In this document: piece by piece, positions 8,785 to 17,416 of the stretch
How the letters are laid out: each line of letters starts with the position of its first letter
Position numbering within the stretch: position 1 is the stretch's first letter
From: Bacillus sp. SD075
GTDB lineage: Bacteria; Bacillota; Bacilli; Bacillales; DSM-1321
Reading direction: 5' to 3'
Assembly: GCF_017355165.1 (NCBI RefSeq)
Contig: NZ_JADILK010000016.1
Span: 24,759-88,758, forward strand
Length of the DNA stretch: 64,000 bases
The notes under the pieces: model-generated
What the model was told of the DNA's origin: nothing
Database searches by the model: none
What the model saw: the letters and a program-made list of their open reading frames with translations, nothing else
Position numbers and translations under genes: made by a program

Positions 8785-8802
8785 TTGGCATGATTCCTGC
8801 AT
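8785..8802 (+). promoter_or_regulatory. Sigma-54 (-24/-12) promoter for the alcohol dehydrogenase operon
   Basis: TTGGCATGATTCCTGCAT has GG (8787-8788) and GC (8799-8800) exactly 10 bases apart, as sigma-54 promoters require. It lies 30 bases before the ATG at 8832 and 86 bases after an RpoN-type activator gene. It also shows that the open frame from 8709 cannot be the true protein start, because that codon lies upstream of the promoter. Confidence 0.85.
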
Positions 8803-8831
8803 TAGTAAAAAGCGTGAAAGGGGAGATAACC

Positions 8832-9983
8832 ATGAATATTTCTATTTTTTCAATGGCTAACAAATTGGTGACAGGAGCAGATTCTTTACGACAGCTGACT
8901 GATGAGGTTAAGCGATTAGGGATGAAGAATCCGTTGATAGTTACAGATGAAATTTTAGTGGATGCTGGGGTTGTGAAAAAGGTGGAGGATTTACTTTCTT
9001 CAGCATACGGTATTTTTTCGGATGTGAATCCTGAACCGGAAATTGAAATCGTTGAGCAATGTGTACGGTCAATCAGGGTTGGAAAACATGATGGGCTGAT
9101 TGCGGTAGGTGGTGGGAGTGCGATGGATATCGCGAAAGCCTCTTCCGTCATGGCTACGAATTCGGGTAGCATCGAGACCTATTTCGGTACGGACTTAATT
9201 GAGGTTCCCGGACTACCTTTAATTGCCATACCGACAACGGCCGGAACCGGCTCTGAAGTGACGAATATTTCAATTTTATCGGATAAGAAAGAACAGGTTA
9301 AGAAGGGAATCGTAAGTTCGTATCTATTACCGGATGTAGCGATTGTATCGCCCGTCATGACACTGACTTGCCCGCCAAGTGTGACTGCTGCGAGTGGAGT
9401 GGATGCACTTGTTCATGCGGTCGAGGCTTATATTTCAAAGTTTGCTTCGCCCGTTACGGATGCTTTGGCAATTGGGGCCATGAAATTAATCGCTGTAAAT
9501 TTACCAAAGGCTTATGCTGCGCCAGCTAATCTGGAAGCACGGGAAGCCATGATCACGGGAAGCCTAATGGCAGGGTTAGCTTTTGGAAATGCCGGTGTTG
9601 GAGCTGTGCATGCCTTAGCATATCCGCTTGGAGGCCGCTTCCATTTATCGCATGGGGTCAGCAATTCATTATTACTCCCATTTGTGATGAAGTGGAATAA
9701 AATTGCATGTTTGGAAAGATTCCGTGACATAGCTGAAGCACTTGGAGAGAAAGTCAATCATTTAAATGATGATGAGGCAGCTGATAAAGCTATAGAAGCG
9801 ATGACCAGAATATGTCGTTACGTGGATATACCTGAGTCACTAAGTGAATTTGACATTCCTGAATCTGCTTTAAGTGAAATGGCTGCAGAGGCCATCAAAC
9901 AAGTCCGTTTACTTCGCAATAATCCCCGTGCATTAAACGTTCGGGATATCGAAAAAATATACCGTTCAGCCTATGGCTATTAA
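8832..9983 (+). CDS. Iron-containing (group III) alcohol dehydrogenase
   Basis: This 383-residue enzyme starts at ATG 8832, behind AAAGGGGAG and downstream of the sigma-54 promoter. It shows the NAD-binding GGGSAMDIAK motif (about residue 96) and the metal-binding set: Asp and His in ASGVDALVHAVEAY and His residues in VHALAYPLGGRFHLSHG. Family members oxidise primary alcohols and omega-hydroxy acids with NAD and Fe2+. The gene is followed by a permease and an enzyme resembling succinate-semialdehyde dehydrogenase. A 4-hydroxybutyrate dehydrogenase or a similar hydroxy-acid dehydrogenase would therefore fit, but the substrate cannot be read directly. Confidence 0.87.
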   Translation: MNISIFSMANKLVTGADSLRQLTDEVKRLGMKNPLIVTDEILVDAGVVKKVEDLLSSAYGIFSDVNPEPEIEIVEQCVRSIRVGKHDGLIAVGGGSAMDIAKASSVMATNSGSIETYFGTDLIEVPGLPLIAIPTTAGTGSEVTNISILSDKKEQVKKGIVSSYLLPDVAIVSPVMTLTCPPSVTAASGVDALVHAVEAYISKFASPVTDALAIGAMKLIAVNLPKAYAAPANLEAREAMITGSLMAGLAFGNAGVGAVHALAYPLGGRFHLSHGVSNSLLLPFVMKWNKIACLERFRDIAEALGEKVNHLNDDEAADKAIEAMTRICRYVDIPESLSEFDIPESALSEMAAEAIKQVRLLRNNPRALNVRDIEKIYRSAYGY

Positions 9984-9997
9984 GTGGGGGAAACAAT

Positions 9998-11392
9998 ATG
10001 AAATGGAAAAACCGTCGCTACGGGGAAGAGACATCGTATATACCTGCGGGACCTTTTAAAATTAGACTGCCATTTGTCCATTATCGATTTGAGTGGCCTG
10101 ATTATGTTCAAGGCTTATTGATGTGTGCAGTTGACCTTGGAGCGATTACACTGCTTGCAGACCATCTAGGTATGCCTTTTGATGTGGCTCTAGCCGTCGT
10201 TGTCTTGAATGGATTGTTATACTTAGCACATCATTTACTCGGTGACCCAGTTATACCAGGGTGGATTACACCTGCGGTTCCATTGCTTGTATTGTTTGTC
10301 GGGCAGTTTCCGGAAGGGCCTGATCGGGTCTATGCACTCGTTGCGTTTCAATTAACATTAGGAATTTTATCGATAGTGCTTGGAATGACCGGACTTGCCA
10401 GCAAGGTCGTTAGATTAGTTCCGAATGCAATCAAATCAGGCATTATTTTAGGAGCGGGAATTGGTGCTGTCGTTTCCATTTTCGAAGTGGGTGGAAAGTT
10501 TGATTTATTTCCTTATACAATAAGCATTTGTATCGGATTTGCCTTTTATCTACTTTTCTCGAAAAGTTTTGGAAAATTAAAAATAAGAAATAAAGCTTGG
10601 GTATTCATAGGCAATTTAGGGATATTGCCAGCTATTTTGCTTGCGGTCTTTGTAGCCCCAATTTTTGGAGAAGCAAAATGGCCTGATATTCAATGGGGAT
10701 TCAGCAGCCCGGATTTTGCTACCCTTTGGTCGGATTATACTGTTTTCGGTTTAGGTTTTCCTGCCATGACTTTCTTTTTAAGTGCGATTCCAGCTGTTTT
10801 TGCTACTTATTTAGTCGTATTCGGGGATGTGCTGAAAACAAAAGCGTTGCTTTCTGAATCCGATGAGGTCAGGGAGGATGAAAAAGTGGACTATAATCCA
10901 AACAGAGCGCATTTAATTTTTGGTGGCCGCAATGTGATCATGAGTTTGGTCGGACCTGATATAACCATGTGCGGTCCGTTGTGGGCAGCCATGCAGGTCG
11001 TGGTTGTGGAACGGTTCAAGAATGGCAAGAAAGCCATGAATTCTTTCTTCGGCGGTGCTGGCTCTTTCCGTTGGGGTACGAATACTGGGTTATTCTTATT
11101 GCCGGTAGTCAGCTTGGTGGAACCAATTCTCGGTGTGGCCTTGGCCTTGACGCTTTTGGTTCAAGGATATGTCAGTGTACGCGTCGGCGTGATGCAGGCG
11201 AAGAGCCAACGCGACCTGGGAATTGCAGGGGTCGTCGCTGCCATCCTTGTTATAAAAGGTGCTGGAATGGCTTTTGCAGCAGGAATCCTATTATGTGCCC
11301 TAATATATGGCAAGGACTTTTTCAAAGGTGAAAACGATAATACTTTTACAGACCATGAAGAAGAAGTAGAAGAGGAGATTAAAGCAGGATGA
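9998..11392 (+). CDS. UraA-fold (NCS2/SLC26-like) permease of unknown substrate
   Basis: This is a 464-residue protein with about twelve hydrophobic spans and an acidic cytoplasmic tail (NTFTDHEEEVEEE). The start is ATG 9998 behind GTGGGGG. The pattern of paired inverted repeats, with VIPGWITPAVPLL and a later SLVGPDITMCGPLW, resembles xanthine/uracil and sulfate permease relatives, but I cannot place it in a characterised subfamily. It lies between an alcohol dehydrogenase and an aldehyde dehydrogenase and its stop overlaps the next start (ATGA). It presumably imports the alcohol, hydroxy acid or precursor oxidised by its neighbours. Confidence 0.7.
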   Translation: MKWKNRRYGEETSYIPAGPFKIRLPFVHYRFEWPDYVQGLLMCAVDLGAITLLADHLGMPFDVALAVVVLNGLLYLAHHLLGDPVIPGWITPAVPLLVLFVGQFPEGPDRVYALVAFQLTLGILSIVLGMTGLASKVVRLVPNAIKSGIILGAGIGAVVSIFEVGGKFDLFPYTISICIGFAFYLLFSKSFGKLKIRNKAWVFIGNLGILPAILLAVFVAPIFGEAKWPDIQWGFSSPDFATLWSDYTVFGLGFPAMTFFLSAIPAVFATYLVVFGDVLKTKALLSESDEVREDEKVDYNPNRAHLIFGGRNVIMSLVGPDITMCGPLWAAMQVVVVERFKNGKKAMNSFFGGAGSFRWGTNTGLFLLPVVSLVEPILGVALALTLLVQGYVSVRVGVMQAKSQRDLGIAGVVAAILVIKGAGMAFAAGILLCALIYGKDFFKGENDNTFTDHEEEVEEEIKAG

Positions 11393-12828
11393 AAAAAGTA
11401 GTGGAAAAATGGCCTATTTATATTGACGGAGAAGCTATTCATACGGAGAATCATTTTGTAGTGGAAAATCCAGCAACATTGGAGCCTGTGGGCTATGTTC
11501 CGGACGCCAACGAAAAAGAGGCAAAGGCTGCTGTGGATGCAGCTCAAGCTGCCTTTCTGACTTGGTCGAAAACCAGTGCACATCATAGGGCGGAATTACT
11601 TGAGAAGTGGTACACGATCATTGAGAACAGGCTGGATGAAATGACAACGATCATGACAATGGAACAAGGTAAGCCATTGGCCGAGGCGAAAGGTGAAATG
11701 AAATATGCTTCAAGTTTCGTGAAATGGTTTGCTGAAGAAGCAAAGCGAAACTATGGGGAAATCATACCAGCCTCCGTTGCTTCAAAGCGTATATTAGTGC
11801 AAAAGCAGGCAGTCGGTGTCGTTGCTGCCATAACTCCGTGGAATTTTCCAGCTGCCATGATCACAAGGAAAGTGGCTCCAGCCCTTGCTGCAGGATGTAC
11901 GGTGGTCATCAAACCCGCGGAACAAACGCCATTGACGGCTTTGCTATTGGTTGAAAGTGCCTATGAAGCAGGCATTCCGGGCGGTGTGATAAATATTGTC
12001 ACTACACAAAAACCGGGAGATGTGTCAGACGTATGGATGAATGATTCACGTGTTAAAAAGATCACATTTACCGGCTCGACTCCTGTAGGGAAACATCTAA
12101 TGAAAAAAGCGGCAGAAACAGTAAAAAAAGTCTCGCTTGAACTCGGTGGGTTGGCTCCGTTCATCATTGCTGAGGATGCGAACATCGAAGAAGCAGTAAA
12201 AGGTTTGATTCAATCGAAATTCAGGAATGCTGGACAAACATGTATTTGTGCGAACAGGATATTCGTCCATGAGACAATTGAAAAGCCGTTTTTACACGCA
12301 TTTGAAGAAGCCGTTTTAAATTTGAAGGTTGGAAATGGAATGGAAGGAACCGATCTTGGTCCATTGATAGATGGAGCCGCAGTGAAAAAGGTTCAGCTTC
12401 AATTAGAGGATGCTGCAAGTAAAGGGGCCATCATCCATAAAAATTCAAAAGTCAATGAAAAGCAAGGCCATTTTATCGCACCAGCCATACTTTCCAATGT
12501 AACGGATGATATGCTGTGCATGCAGGAAGAGACATTTGGGCCAATTGCGCCAGTCAGTACATTCAAAACCGATCAAGAAGCGGTAGATCGAGCCAATAAC
12601 ACGAATTTTGGCTTGGCAGCGTATGTGTATACCGAGTCGTTAAATAAGGCAGTTGCTTATTCGGATGGTCTTGAATATGGGATTGTCGGTATAAATGACA
12701 GTGCTCCATCCACGGCACAAGCACCATTTGGAGGAATGAAGGAAAGTGGTCTAGGCCGGGAAGGCGGACACTATGGCATGGATGAATATTTAGAAGTGAA
12801 GTATGTATCCATGCAGCTTGGCCAGTAA
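11389..12828 (+). CDS. NAD(P)-dependent aldehyde dehydrogenase, succinate-semialdehyde dehydrogenase-like
   Basis: This 479-residue ALDH overlaps the permease by four bases. Catalytic Cys285 sits in RNAGQTCICANR, a sequence very typical of GabD-type succinate-semialdehyde dehydrogenases, with the paired Cys two residues on. Glu251 lies in SLELGGLAPF, and PWNFPAAMITRKVAPALAAG and the C-terminal FGGMKESGLGREGG also match GabD. With the upstream iron alcohol dehydrogenase, a two-step route from an omega-hydroxy acid to a dicarboxylate (for example 4-hydroxybutyrate to succinate) is the simplest reading. That pathway is inferred, not shown. Confidence 0.85.
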   Translation: MKKVVEKWPIYIDGEAIHTENHFVVENPATLEPVGYVPDANEKEAKAAVDAAQAAFLTWSKTSAHHRAELLEKWYTIIENRLDEMTTIMTMEQGKPLAEAKGEMKYASSFVKWFAEEAKRNYGEIIPASVASKRILVQKQAVGVVAAITPWNFPAAMITRKVAPALAAGCTVVIKPAEQTPLTALLLVESAYEAGIPGGVINIVTTQKPGDVSDVWMNDSRVKKITFTGSTPVGKHLMKKAAETVKKVSLELGGLAPFIIAEDANIEEAVKGLIQSKFRNAGQTCICANRIFVHETIEKPFLHAFEEAVLNLKVGNGMEGTDLGPLIDGAAVKKVQLQLEDAASKGAIIHKNSKVNEKQGHFIAPAILSNVTDDMLCMQEETFGPIAPVSTFKTDQEAVDRANNTNFGLAAYVYTESLNKAVAYSDGLEYGIVGINDSAPSTAQAPFGGMKESGLGREGGHYGMDEYLEVKYVSMQLGQ

Positions 12829-12870
12829 ATAAAATTGGGGAGTATGCGATGATTCTTCAGGCATTCAAAG

Positions 12871-12917
12871 AAAGAGTAGACGGCACATCAAATATCGATG
12901 TGCCGTCTACTCTTTTT
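12871..12917. terminator. Bidirectional terminator between convergent operons
   Basis: AAAGAGTAGACGGCACATC pairs perfectly over 19 bases with its complement around a 7-base loop, flanked by A- and T-runs. It separates the rightward aldehyde dehydrogenase operon from the leftward anmK. Confidence 0.95.
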
Positions 12918-12923
12918 CAATGC

Positions 12924-14096
12924 TTAAAAAGTATTTTCACGTCCCTTCAGATAGGAAGGAGGGAAGGTCATGTTTCCAAGAATGACATCGAGGTCAGCAC
13001 CGGTAGCCTTTGGTACGTTACTTGCATTACCATGGAAAGTCTCATTTGCAAGTAATGCAAAGGCCACCGCTTCTTTCGCTTCAGAAGAGTATCCCAACTC
13101 TTCTTGAGTCAATACTTGAATAGAATTTCCAAGCAGTGATTGAATCATATTCAATAACGTTTTGTTATAGCTGCCACCGCCGCCAATGATCACTTCTTCA
13201 ATGGTGGTTTTTGGAAAGATGAAATTTCGATAGTTTTCCACAATGGACTTTGCTGTAAACATCGTTACAGTTGCCAAAATATCTTGATTTGGAAGCGATT
13301 CAAACATCTTTAATAGTTTTACTACATATTGCTTGCCAAACAATTCCCTGCCCGTTGATTTTGGTGGAGGGCTCATAATATAAGGATGACTGATACAATA
13401 AGATAAAAGTTCGTCATTGATTTGTCCTTGTTTAGCTATGTTACCACCTTCGTCATAGCTTATATTGAACAATTGGCGGCATACTTCATCAATGATCATA
13501 TTCCCAGGACCTGTATCAAAAGCAGACATGTCATTCAGAGATGCTTGCTTGGGTAAGACGGTCACATTTCCGATGCCACCGATGTTTTGAAGTAATCTGC
13601 CCTTCGCTTCACTTCTATAAAGAATGTATTCTGTAAAAGGGACAAGAGGAGCCCCTTGCCCACCAGCAGCCATGTCCATCGTACGGAAATTAGAGATTAC
13701 AAGTGTGTTTGTATCGTGAGCAATTACTGCAGCTTCCCCAATTTGCAACGTGGAGGGTATATAATTCTGTTCCTTTACAGGCTGGTGGTAAATGGTTTGT
13801 CCATGGGATCCAATAAGGTCCAGTTTATTAATGGGAAATCCAGCTTTATGACAAACTTCTTTTACCGCATTGGCGAATAACTTCCCTAATTTAAAATTCA
13901 AACTGCATATTAACTGCACATCGGATGTGTCTGCAGATAAAGACTTCATTATTTCTATTTCAATATCTTTTGGAAAAGGGCATGTCATGAACTCAATCAT
14001 TTCCAGTTCAGTCTCGAGTCCACTATTATTCACCCGAACAAGCGCGGCATCGATACCATCCAGTGATGTTCCGGACATCAATCCAACTATGTACAT
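12924..14096 (-). CDS. anmK: Anhydro-N-acetylmuramic acid kinase
   Basis: This is a 390-residue protein. I chose ATG 14096, seven bases after AGGGGG; longer in-frame starts lack a ribosome site. It begins with the family signature [17 protein letters not shown] and has the sugar-kinase phosphate motifs GGIGNVT and [11 protein letters not shown]. AnmK hydrolyses the 1,6-anhydro ring and phosphorylates the sugar, giving MurNAc-6-phosphate, the substrate of MurQ encoded divergently at 16139. It lies downstream of a secreted glycosidase on the same strand, inside a murein-salvage island. The substrate would come from lytic transglycosylase products, from self or from other bacteria. Confidence 0.93.
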   Translation of the reverse strand: MYIVGLMSGTSLDGIDAALVRVNNSGLETELEMIEFMTCPFPKDIEIEIMKSLSADTSDVQLICSLNFKLGKLFANAVKEVCHKAGFPINKLDLIGSHGQTIYHQPVKEQNYIPSTLQIGEAAVIAHDTNTLVISNFRTMDMAAGGQGAPLVPFTEYILYRSEAKGRLLQNIGGIGNVTVLPKQASLNDMSAFDTGPGNMIIDEVCRQLFNISYDEGGNIAKQGQINDELLSYCISHPYIMSPPPKSTGRELFGKQYVVKLLKMFESLPNQDILATVTMFTAKSIVENYRNFIFPKTTIEEVIIGGGGSYNKTLLNMIQSLLGNSIQVLTQEELGYSSEAKEAVAFALLANETFHGNASNVPKATGADLDVILGNMTFPPSYLKGRENTF

Positions 14097-14228
14097 CGTC
14101 ATTCCCCCTACTTCAATTCTTTTATAATCCTTATTTAGCATCACATGAACAGTGTAAGCTACTAACATATTGTTTAATGGATACTTCCAATGTTCACTAA
14201 TTGCGTGCCCTGTAACTTTTCTCAAAGA

Positions 14229-15839
14229 TCATTTTACTTTTATAGTAATCTGTTTAGATTGCTTGCTTTCATTGTGGGTGCGGTCCAAGGCAGTCACAAG
14301 ATATGTGTATGTCCTTCCTTTTTCTACACTGTCGTCATGAAACAATTGACGTTGGTTACCTTTATGCACTGCGGTAAGTAAGTTCGTTGAGTTTTCTATG
14401 TTTCCTTTTTTCTTCCCATCAAAACGATAAATGGCATAATAGGATGCATCTGATTGCTTGTGATCCTGAATTTCAAATTGTATTCCTGCTCCTGCCTGTG
14501 TTGGCTTGCTCACTTTTGGAGCCTTTGGGGAATGGTCGTCAATCCATGGCATGGCTGGAACCAATGCGGGATGCTTATAAATATCGTCTCGTAAGCGATC
14601 CGCTATCCCAAGGGGGTTTTTCCGTAAATCTTTGGCACTGAAATGCATGCTTCCATCAAATTCCTTAAATGTTCGATTCAGTTTTAGCTGGTTTGGCATT
14701 TCTTCAGGATTGAACCAGTTTTGTACACCATTGGACTCTGTATTAATTTTATAGTCTCCTTGTCCAATATAGAGTTGAACATTTTTACCTTCGACTTCTT
14801 TTGTCCACCAATCAAGAAGTTTGGCATAGTCAGCTACCGGCAATCCTATATTCCAATATAATTGAGGGGCAATATAATCGATGTATCCATTATTGATCCA
14901 AGTCCTGGTATCTGCATATAAATCATCATAATTCGTTTGTCCAGCGGCAGTGTCAGAGCCTGTGGGATCAACTTCCTTGTTGCGCCAAACTCCAAATGGA
15001 CTTATACCGAACTTCACATATGACTTTTCTGCCTTGATTTTTTCATTAATATCCTTAACAAGGTTATTTACATTATCCCTGCGCCAATCTTCAATATTTG
15101 TAAATCTATCTGCTCCATATTTTTGATAGGAAATGTCATCTGGGAAAGGTACACCTGCAATCTTGTAAGGATAGAAATAATCGTCCATATGGACTGCATC
15201 GATATCATAATCCTTAACAACTTCCATTATTCCATCGATCACAAACCGTTGTACGCCAGGAATGCCAGGGTTAAAATACAATTGTTGTCCATAGGGTATG
15301 ACCCAATCCGGGTGTTTTCTAGCAGGATGAGATTCTGGAAGATTGTCAATATCCGATATTTCAGCTGTTTTACCTAAAGGCATGGTAATGCGGTATGGAT
15401 TAAACCACGCATGAAATTCCATATTACGCTCATGTACTGCTACTAGCATGAATGCAAGAGGGTCATACCCAGGATCTTTTCCTTGGACTCCTGTTAAATA
15501 TGTTGACCAGAGACCGTATTCAGATGGATAAAAAGCATCGGCAGTGGGTTTAATTTGCATAACCACAGCATTCATTCCCATTGCTTTTTGTTCATCCAAA
15601 TAATTTATGAATTCTTCTTTTTGTGCTGATACGGATAAACCAGGTTTGGACGGCCAGTCAATATTTAACACACTTGCAATCCAAGTAGCACGCAGTTCCT
15701 GTTTTACATAAGTCGTTTGCTGAGGGATAGGCCTGGATGCTGCATTTGCATTCAAATCAGCTGGAAGGAGAAGTGATCCTCCCACCAAAGCGGCTAGCGC
15801 CAATGAACCAAATTTTTTCTTTGTCATTCTTTCATTCAT
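14229..15839 (-). CDS. Secreted DUF187/GHL10-type glycoside hydrolase (YngK-like)
   Basis: This 536-residue protein has a signal peptide (about residues 1-35: KKK-rich start, LALAALVGGSLLLPA core, ANA-AS cleavage region). The main domain (about 45-360) is the TIM-barrel of family-10-like glycosylhydrolases (PF02638), with ELRATWIASVLNIDWPS, AFYPSEYGLWS, EFHAWFNPYRI and DAVHMDDYFYP. An Ig/fibronectin-like domain follows (about 445-536). ATG 15839 follows GAGG; the next ATG is close by. B. subtilis YngK and related proteins are predicted cell-wall-active enzymes. Beside anmK and murQ, release of muropeptide sugars outside the cell is the likely role. A cre site lies in its promoter region. Confidence 0.85.
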   Translation of the reverse strand: MNERMTKKKFGSLALAALVGGSLLLPADLNANAASRPIPQQTTYVKQELRATWIASVLNIDWPSKPGLSVSAQKEEFINYLDEQKAMGMNAVVMQIKPTADAFYPSEYGLWSTYLTGVQGKDPGYDPLAFMLVAVHERNMEFHAWFNPYRITMPLGKTAEISDIDNLPESHPARKHPDWVIPYGQQLYFNPGIPGVQRFVIDGIMEVVKDYDIDAVHMDDYFYPYKIAGVPFPDDISYQKYGADRFTNIEDWRRDNVNNLVKDINEKIKAEKSYVKFGISPFGVWRNKEVDPTGSDTAAGQTNYDDLYADTRTWINNGYIDYIAPQLYWNIGLPVADYAKLLDWWTKEVEGKNVQLYIGQGDYKINTESNGVQNWFNPEEMPNQLKLNRTFKEFDGSMHFSAKDLRKNPLGIADRLRDDIYKHPALVPAMPWIDDHSPKAPKVSKPTQAGAGIQFEIQDHKQSDASYYAIYRFDGKKKGNIENSTNLLTAVHKGNQRQLFHDDSVEKGRTYTYLVTALDRTHNESKQSKQITIKVK

Positions 15840-15884
15840 CAATGTACAACCTCATTTCATTACTAATATTTATATTTCATTATT

Positions 15885-15898
15885 TGTAAGCGTTAACA
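15885..15898. promoter_or_regulatory. Catabolite-responsive element (cre)
   Basis: TGTAAGCGTTAACA fits the CcpA consensus TGWNANCGNTNNCA at every fixed position. It lies 46 bases upstream of the glycosidase start on the minus strand and 154 bases before the murQ promoter. CcpA repression of the salvage genes by preferred sugars is the likely effect, most directly on the glycosidase. Confidence 0.85.
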
Positions 15899-16016
15899 AA
15901 TAATGAAAATATGAATTTCCAAGATCTAACAACAAAAAGAATCGTAGGTTTGGTTCATATAAGGGTTAGTATTAGTAGAATGCTAAATATCAACCAATTT
16001 AAGTATCTTACGTTTA

Positions 16017-16080
16017 TTTTAAAATTAAATTTTAAAAATGTATATACAATATTGAAATTTAATTTTAATAGTGATATATT
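16017..16080 (+). promoter_or_regulatory. murQ operon promoter with two palindromic operators
   Basis: A sigma-A promoter is plain: -35 TTGAAA (16052-16057), 17-base spacer, -10 TATATT (16075-16080). A perfect 21-base palindrome with a central A (16017-16037, TTTTAAAATT-A-AATTTTAAAA) lies upstream. A second near-palindrome, TTGAAATTTAATTTTAA (16052-16068), covers the -35 box. Their centres are 33 bases apart, three helix turns, which suits a dimer-of-dimers repressor. The RpiR/MurR regulator at 22908 is the natural candidate to bind them and respond to MurNAc-6-phosphate. Confidence 0.75.
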
Positions 16081-16138
16081 TTCTATAGCTAAAAAAGTTT
16101 CACCACTTTCACCACTGAAATAAAAAAGGATGATAGGT

Positions 16139-17023
16139 ATGCTGGAGCACTTAACGACAGAGCGTCGTAATGAAAAGACCATGAGTTTAGATGAAATGGG
16201 AACACTAGAATTTTTAGAGGTAATGAACGAAGAAGACATTAAAGTTGCCCATTGTGTAAAAAAAGAACTACCGCAAATTTCTAAAGCGGTGGAGATGATC
16301 GTTGAAGCCATGAATAAAAACGGACGATTAATTTACATGGGTGCAGGAACAAGTGGGCGCATCGGTTTATTGGATGCAGTAGAATGTCCCCCAACATTTA
16401 ATACCGATCCGAGTGAAGTAGTGGGTCTTATAGCTGGTGGGGAAAAGGCTTTCATTAAGGCGGTTGAAGGCGCTGAAGACAGTTTTGAATTAGGTCCTGA
16501 AGATTTAAAGAAAATCGAATTAACAAACAGGGATGTTGTAGTGGGCATTGCTGCTAGTGGACGCACTCCATATGTTATGGCTGGATTGGAATATGCCAAT
16601 CAAGTTGGTGCAGGAACGGTGTCTATAAGCTGTAACAAAGGTTCTGAGATAGGTAAGATTGCAAATGTTGCGATTGAAGTTGTGAACGGGCCTGAAGTCC
16701 TGACGGGTTCTACACGTTTAAAAGCTGGAACATCGCAAAAGTTAGTATGCAACATGCTTTCGACGGCATCTATGGTTGGAGTTGGAAAAGTTTATGGTAA
16801 TTTAATGGTAGATTTACAGTTAACTAATGAGAAGCTAGTTGAACGTGCAAAACGTATTATCATGGACGCTACTGACTGTAGCTATGAAATTGCAGATGAA
16901 TTTTTAGAAAAGGCGCATGCTCAGCCTAAAATTGCAATTGTCATGATTTTAACGAATGTATCGTATGAAGAAGCTTTAAATCGTTTAGTGAAGGCACAAG
17001 GATTCATAAGAAAAACGATTTAA
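16139..17023 (+). CDS. murQ: N-acetylmuramic acid 6-phosphate etherase
   Basis: This 294-residue SIS-domain lyase removes D-lactate from MurNAc-6-phosphate to give GlcNAc-6-phosphate. It shows LEHLTTERRN at the start, YMGAGTSGRIGLLDAVECPPTF (phosphosugar binding and active region, about residues 60-85), GIAASGRTPYV, and NGPEVLTGSTRLKAGTSQK. I chose ATG 16139, eight bases after AAAGGA; an ATG at 16130 overlaps that site. It is the first gene of the salvage operon, and both the anmK product and the PTS plus MupG route feed it. Confidence 0.95.
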   Translation: MLEHLTTERRNEKTMSLDEMGTLEFLEVMNEEDIKVAHCVKKELPQISKAVEMIVEAMNKNGRLIYMGAGTSGRIGLLDAVECPPTFNTDPSEVVGLIAGGEKAFIKAVEGAEDSFELGPEDLKKIELTNRDVVVGIAASGRTPYVMAGLEYANQVGAGTVSISCNKGSEIGKIANVAIEVVNGPEVLTGSTRLKAGTSQKLVCNMLSTASMVGVGKVYGNLMVDLQLTNEKLVERAKRIIMDATDCSYEIADEFLEKAHAQPKIAIVMILTNVSYEEALNRLVKAQGFIRKTI

Positions 17024-17061
17024 CGCTTTTTATAAAAAATAAAAAATTGGAGGAACAAATA

Positions 17062-17367
17062 ATGAAGGTATTATTCGTATGTTCAGGTGGAATGTCCAGT
17101 GCAATCGTTGTAAGCGCTTTAAAGAAGGAAGGGGAAAAACAGGGTGTAACTTTAGAAGTATTGGCAGTAGGCACCCAAGAATTTGATGCAGAAGTACGAA
17201 ATGGCTGGGATGTTGCGATGGTGGCTCCGCAAGTCAAACATCGTTTCGATGGCTTTAAGGCATCTGCGGACGAAGCGGGCGTCCCATGTGAAGCCATTCC
17301 AGCTCAAGCCTACAGCCCTCTTGGCGGACCTAAGCTATTAAAACTTGTAACCGAATTAGCTAAATAA
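17062..17367 (+). CDS. PTS enzyme IIB, lactose/cellobiose family
   Basis: This 101-residue protein begins MKVLFVCSGGMSSAIV. Cys7 is the phospho-cysteine and CSGGMSS the P-loop of cellobiose-type IIB. The start follows TTGGAGG. With IIC (17417) and IIA (20503) it forms a split PTS importer. The surrounding genes indicate a muropeptide-derived disaccharide such as MurNAc-GlcNAc, or chitobiose, as the sugar. Confidence 0.9.
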   Translation: MKVLFVCSGGMSSAIVVSALKKEGEKQGVTLEVLAVGTQEFDAEVRNGWDVAMVAPQVKHRFDGFKASADEAGVPCEAIPAQAYSPLGGPKLLKLVTELAK

Positions 17368-17416
17368 TAAACGAACTACTATTTCTTTTCATTAAATGTA
17401 AAAGGAGAAAACACGA

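Noticed and set aside
8709..8831. Longer N-terminus for the iron alcohol dehydrogenase
   Set aside because: It would start upstream of the sigma-54 promoter at 8785-8802; the added residues do not resemble the family and have no ribosome site.
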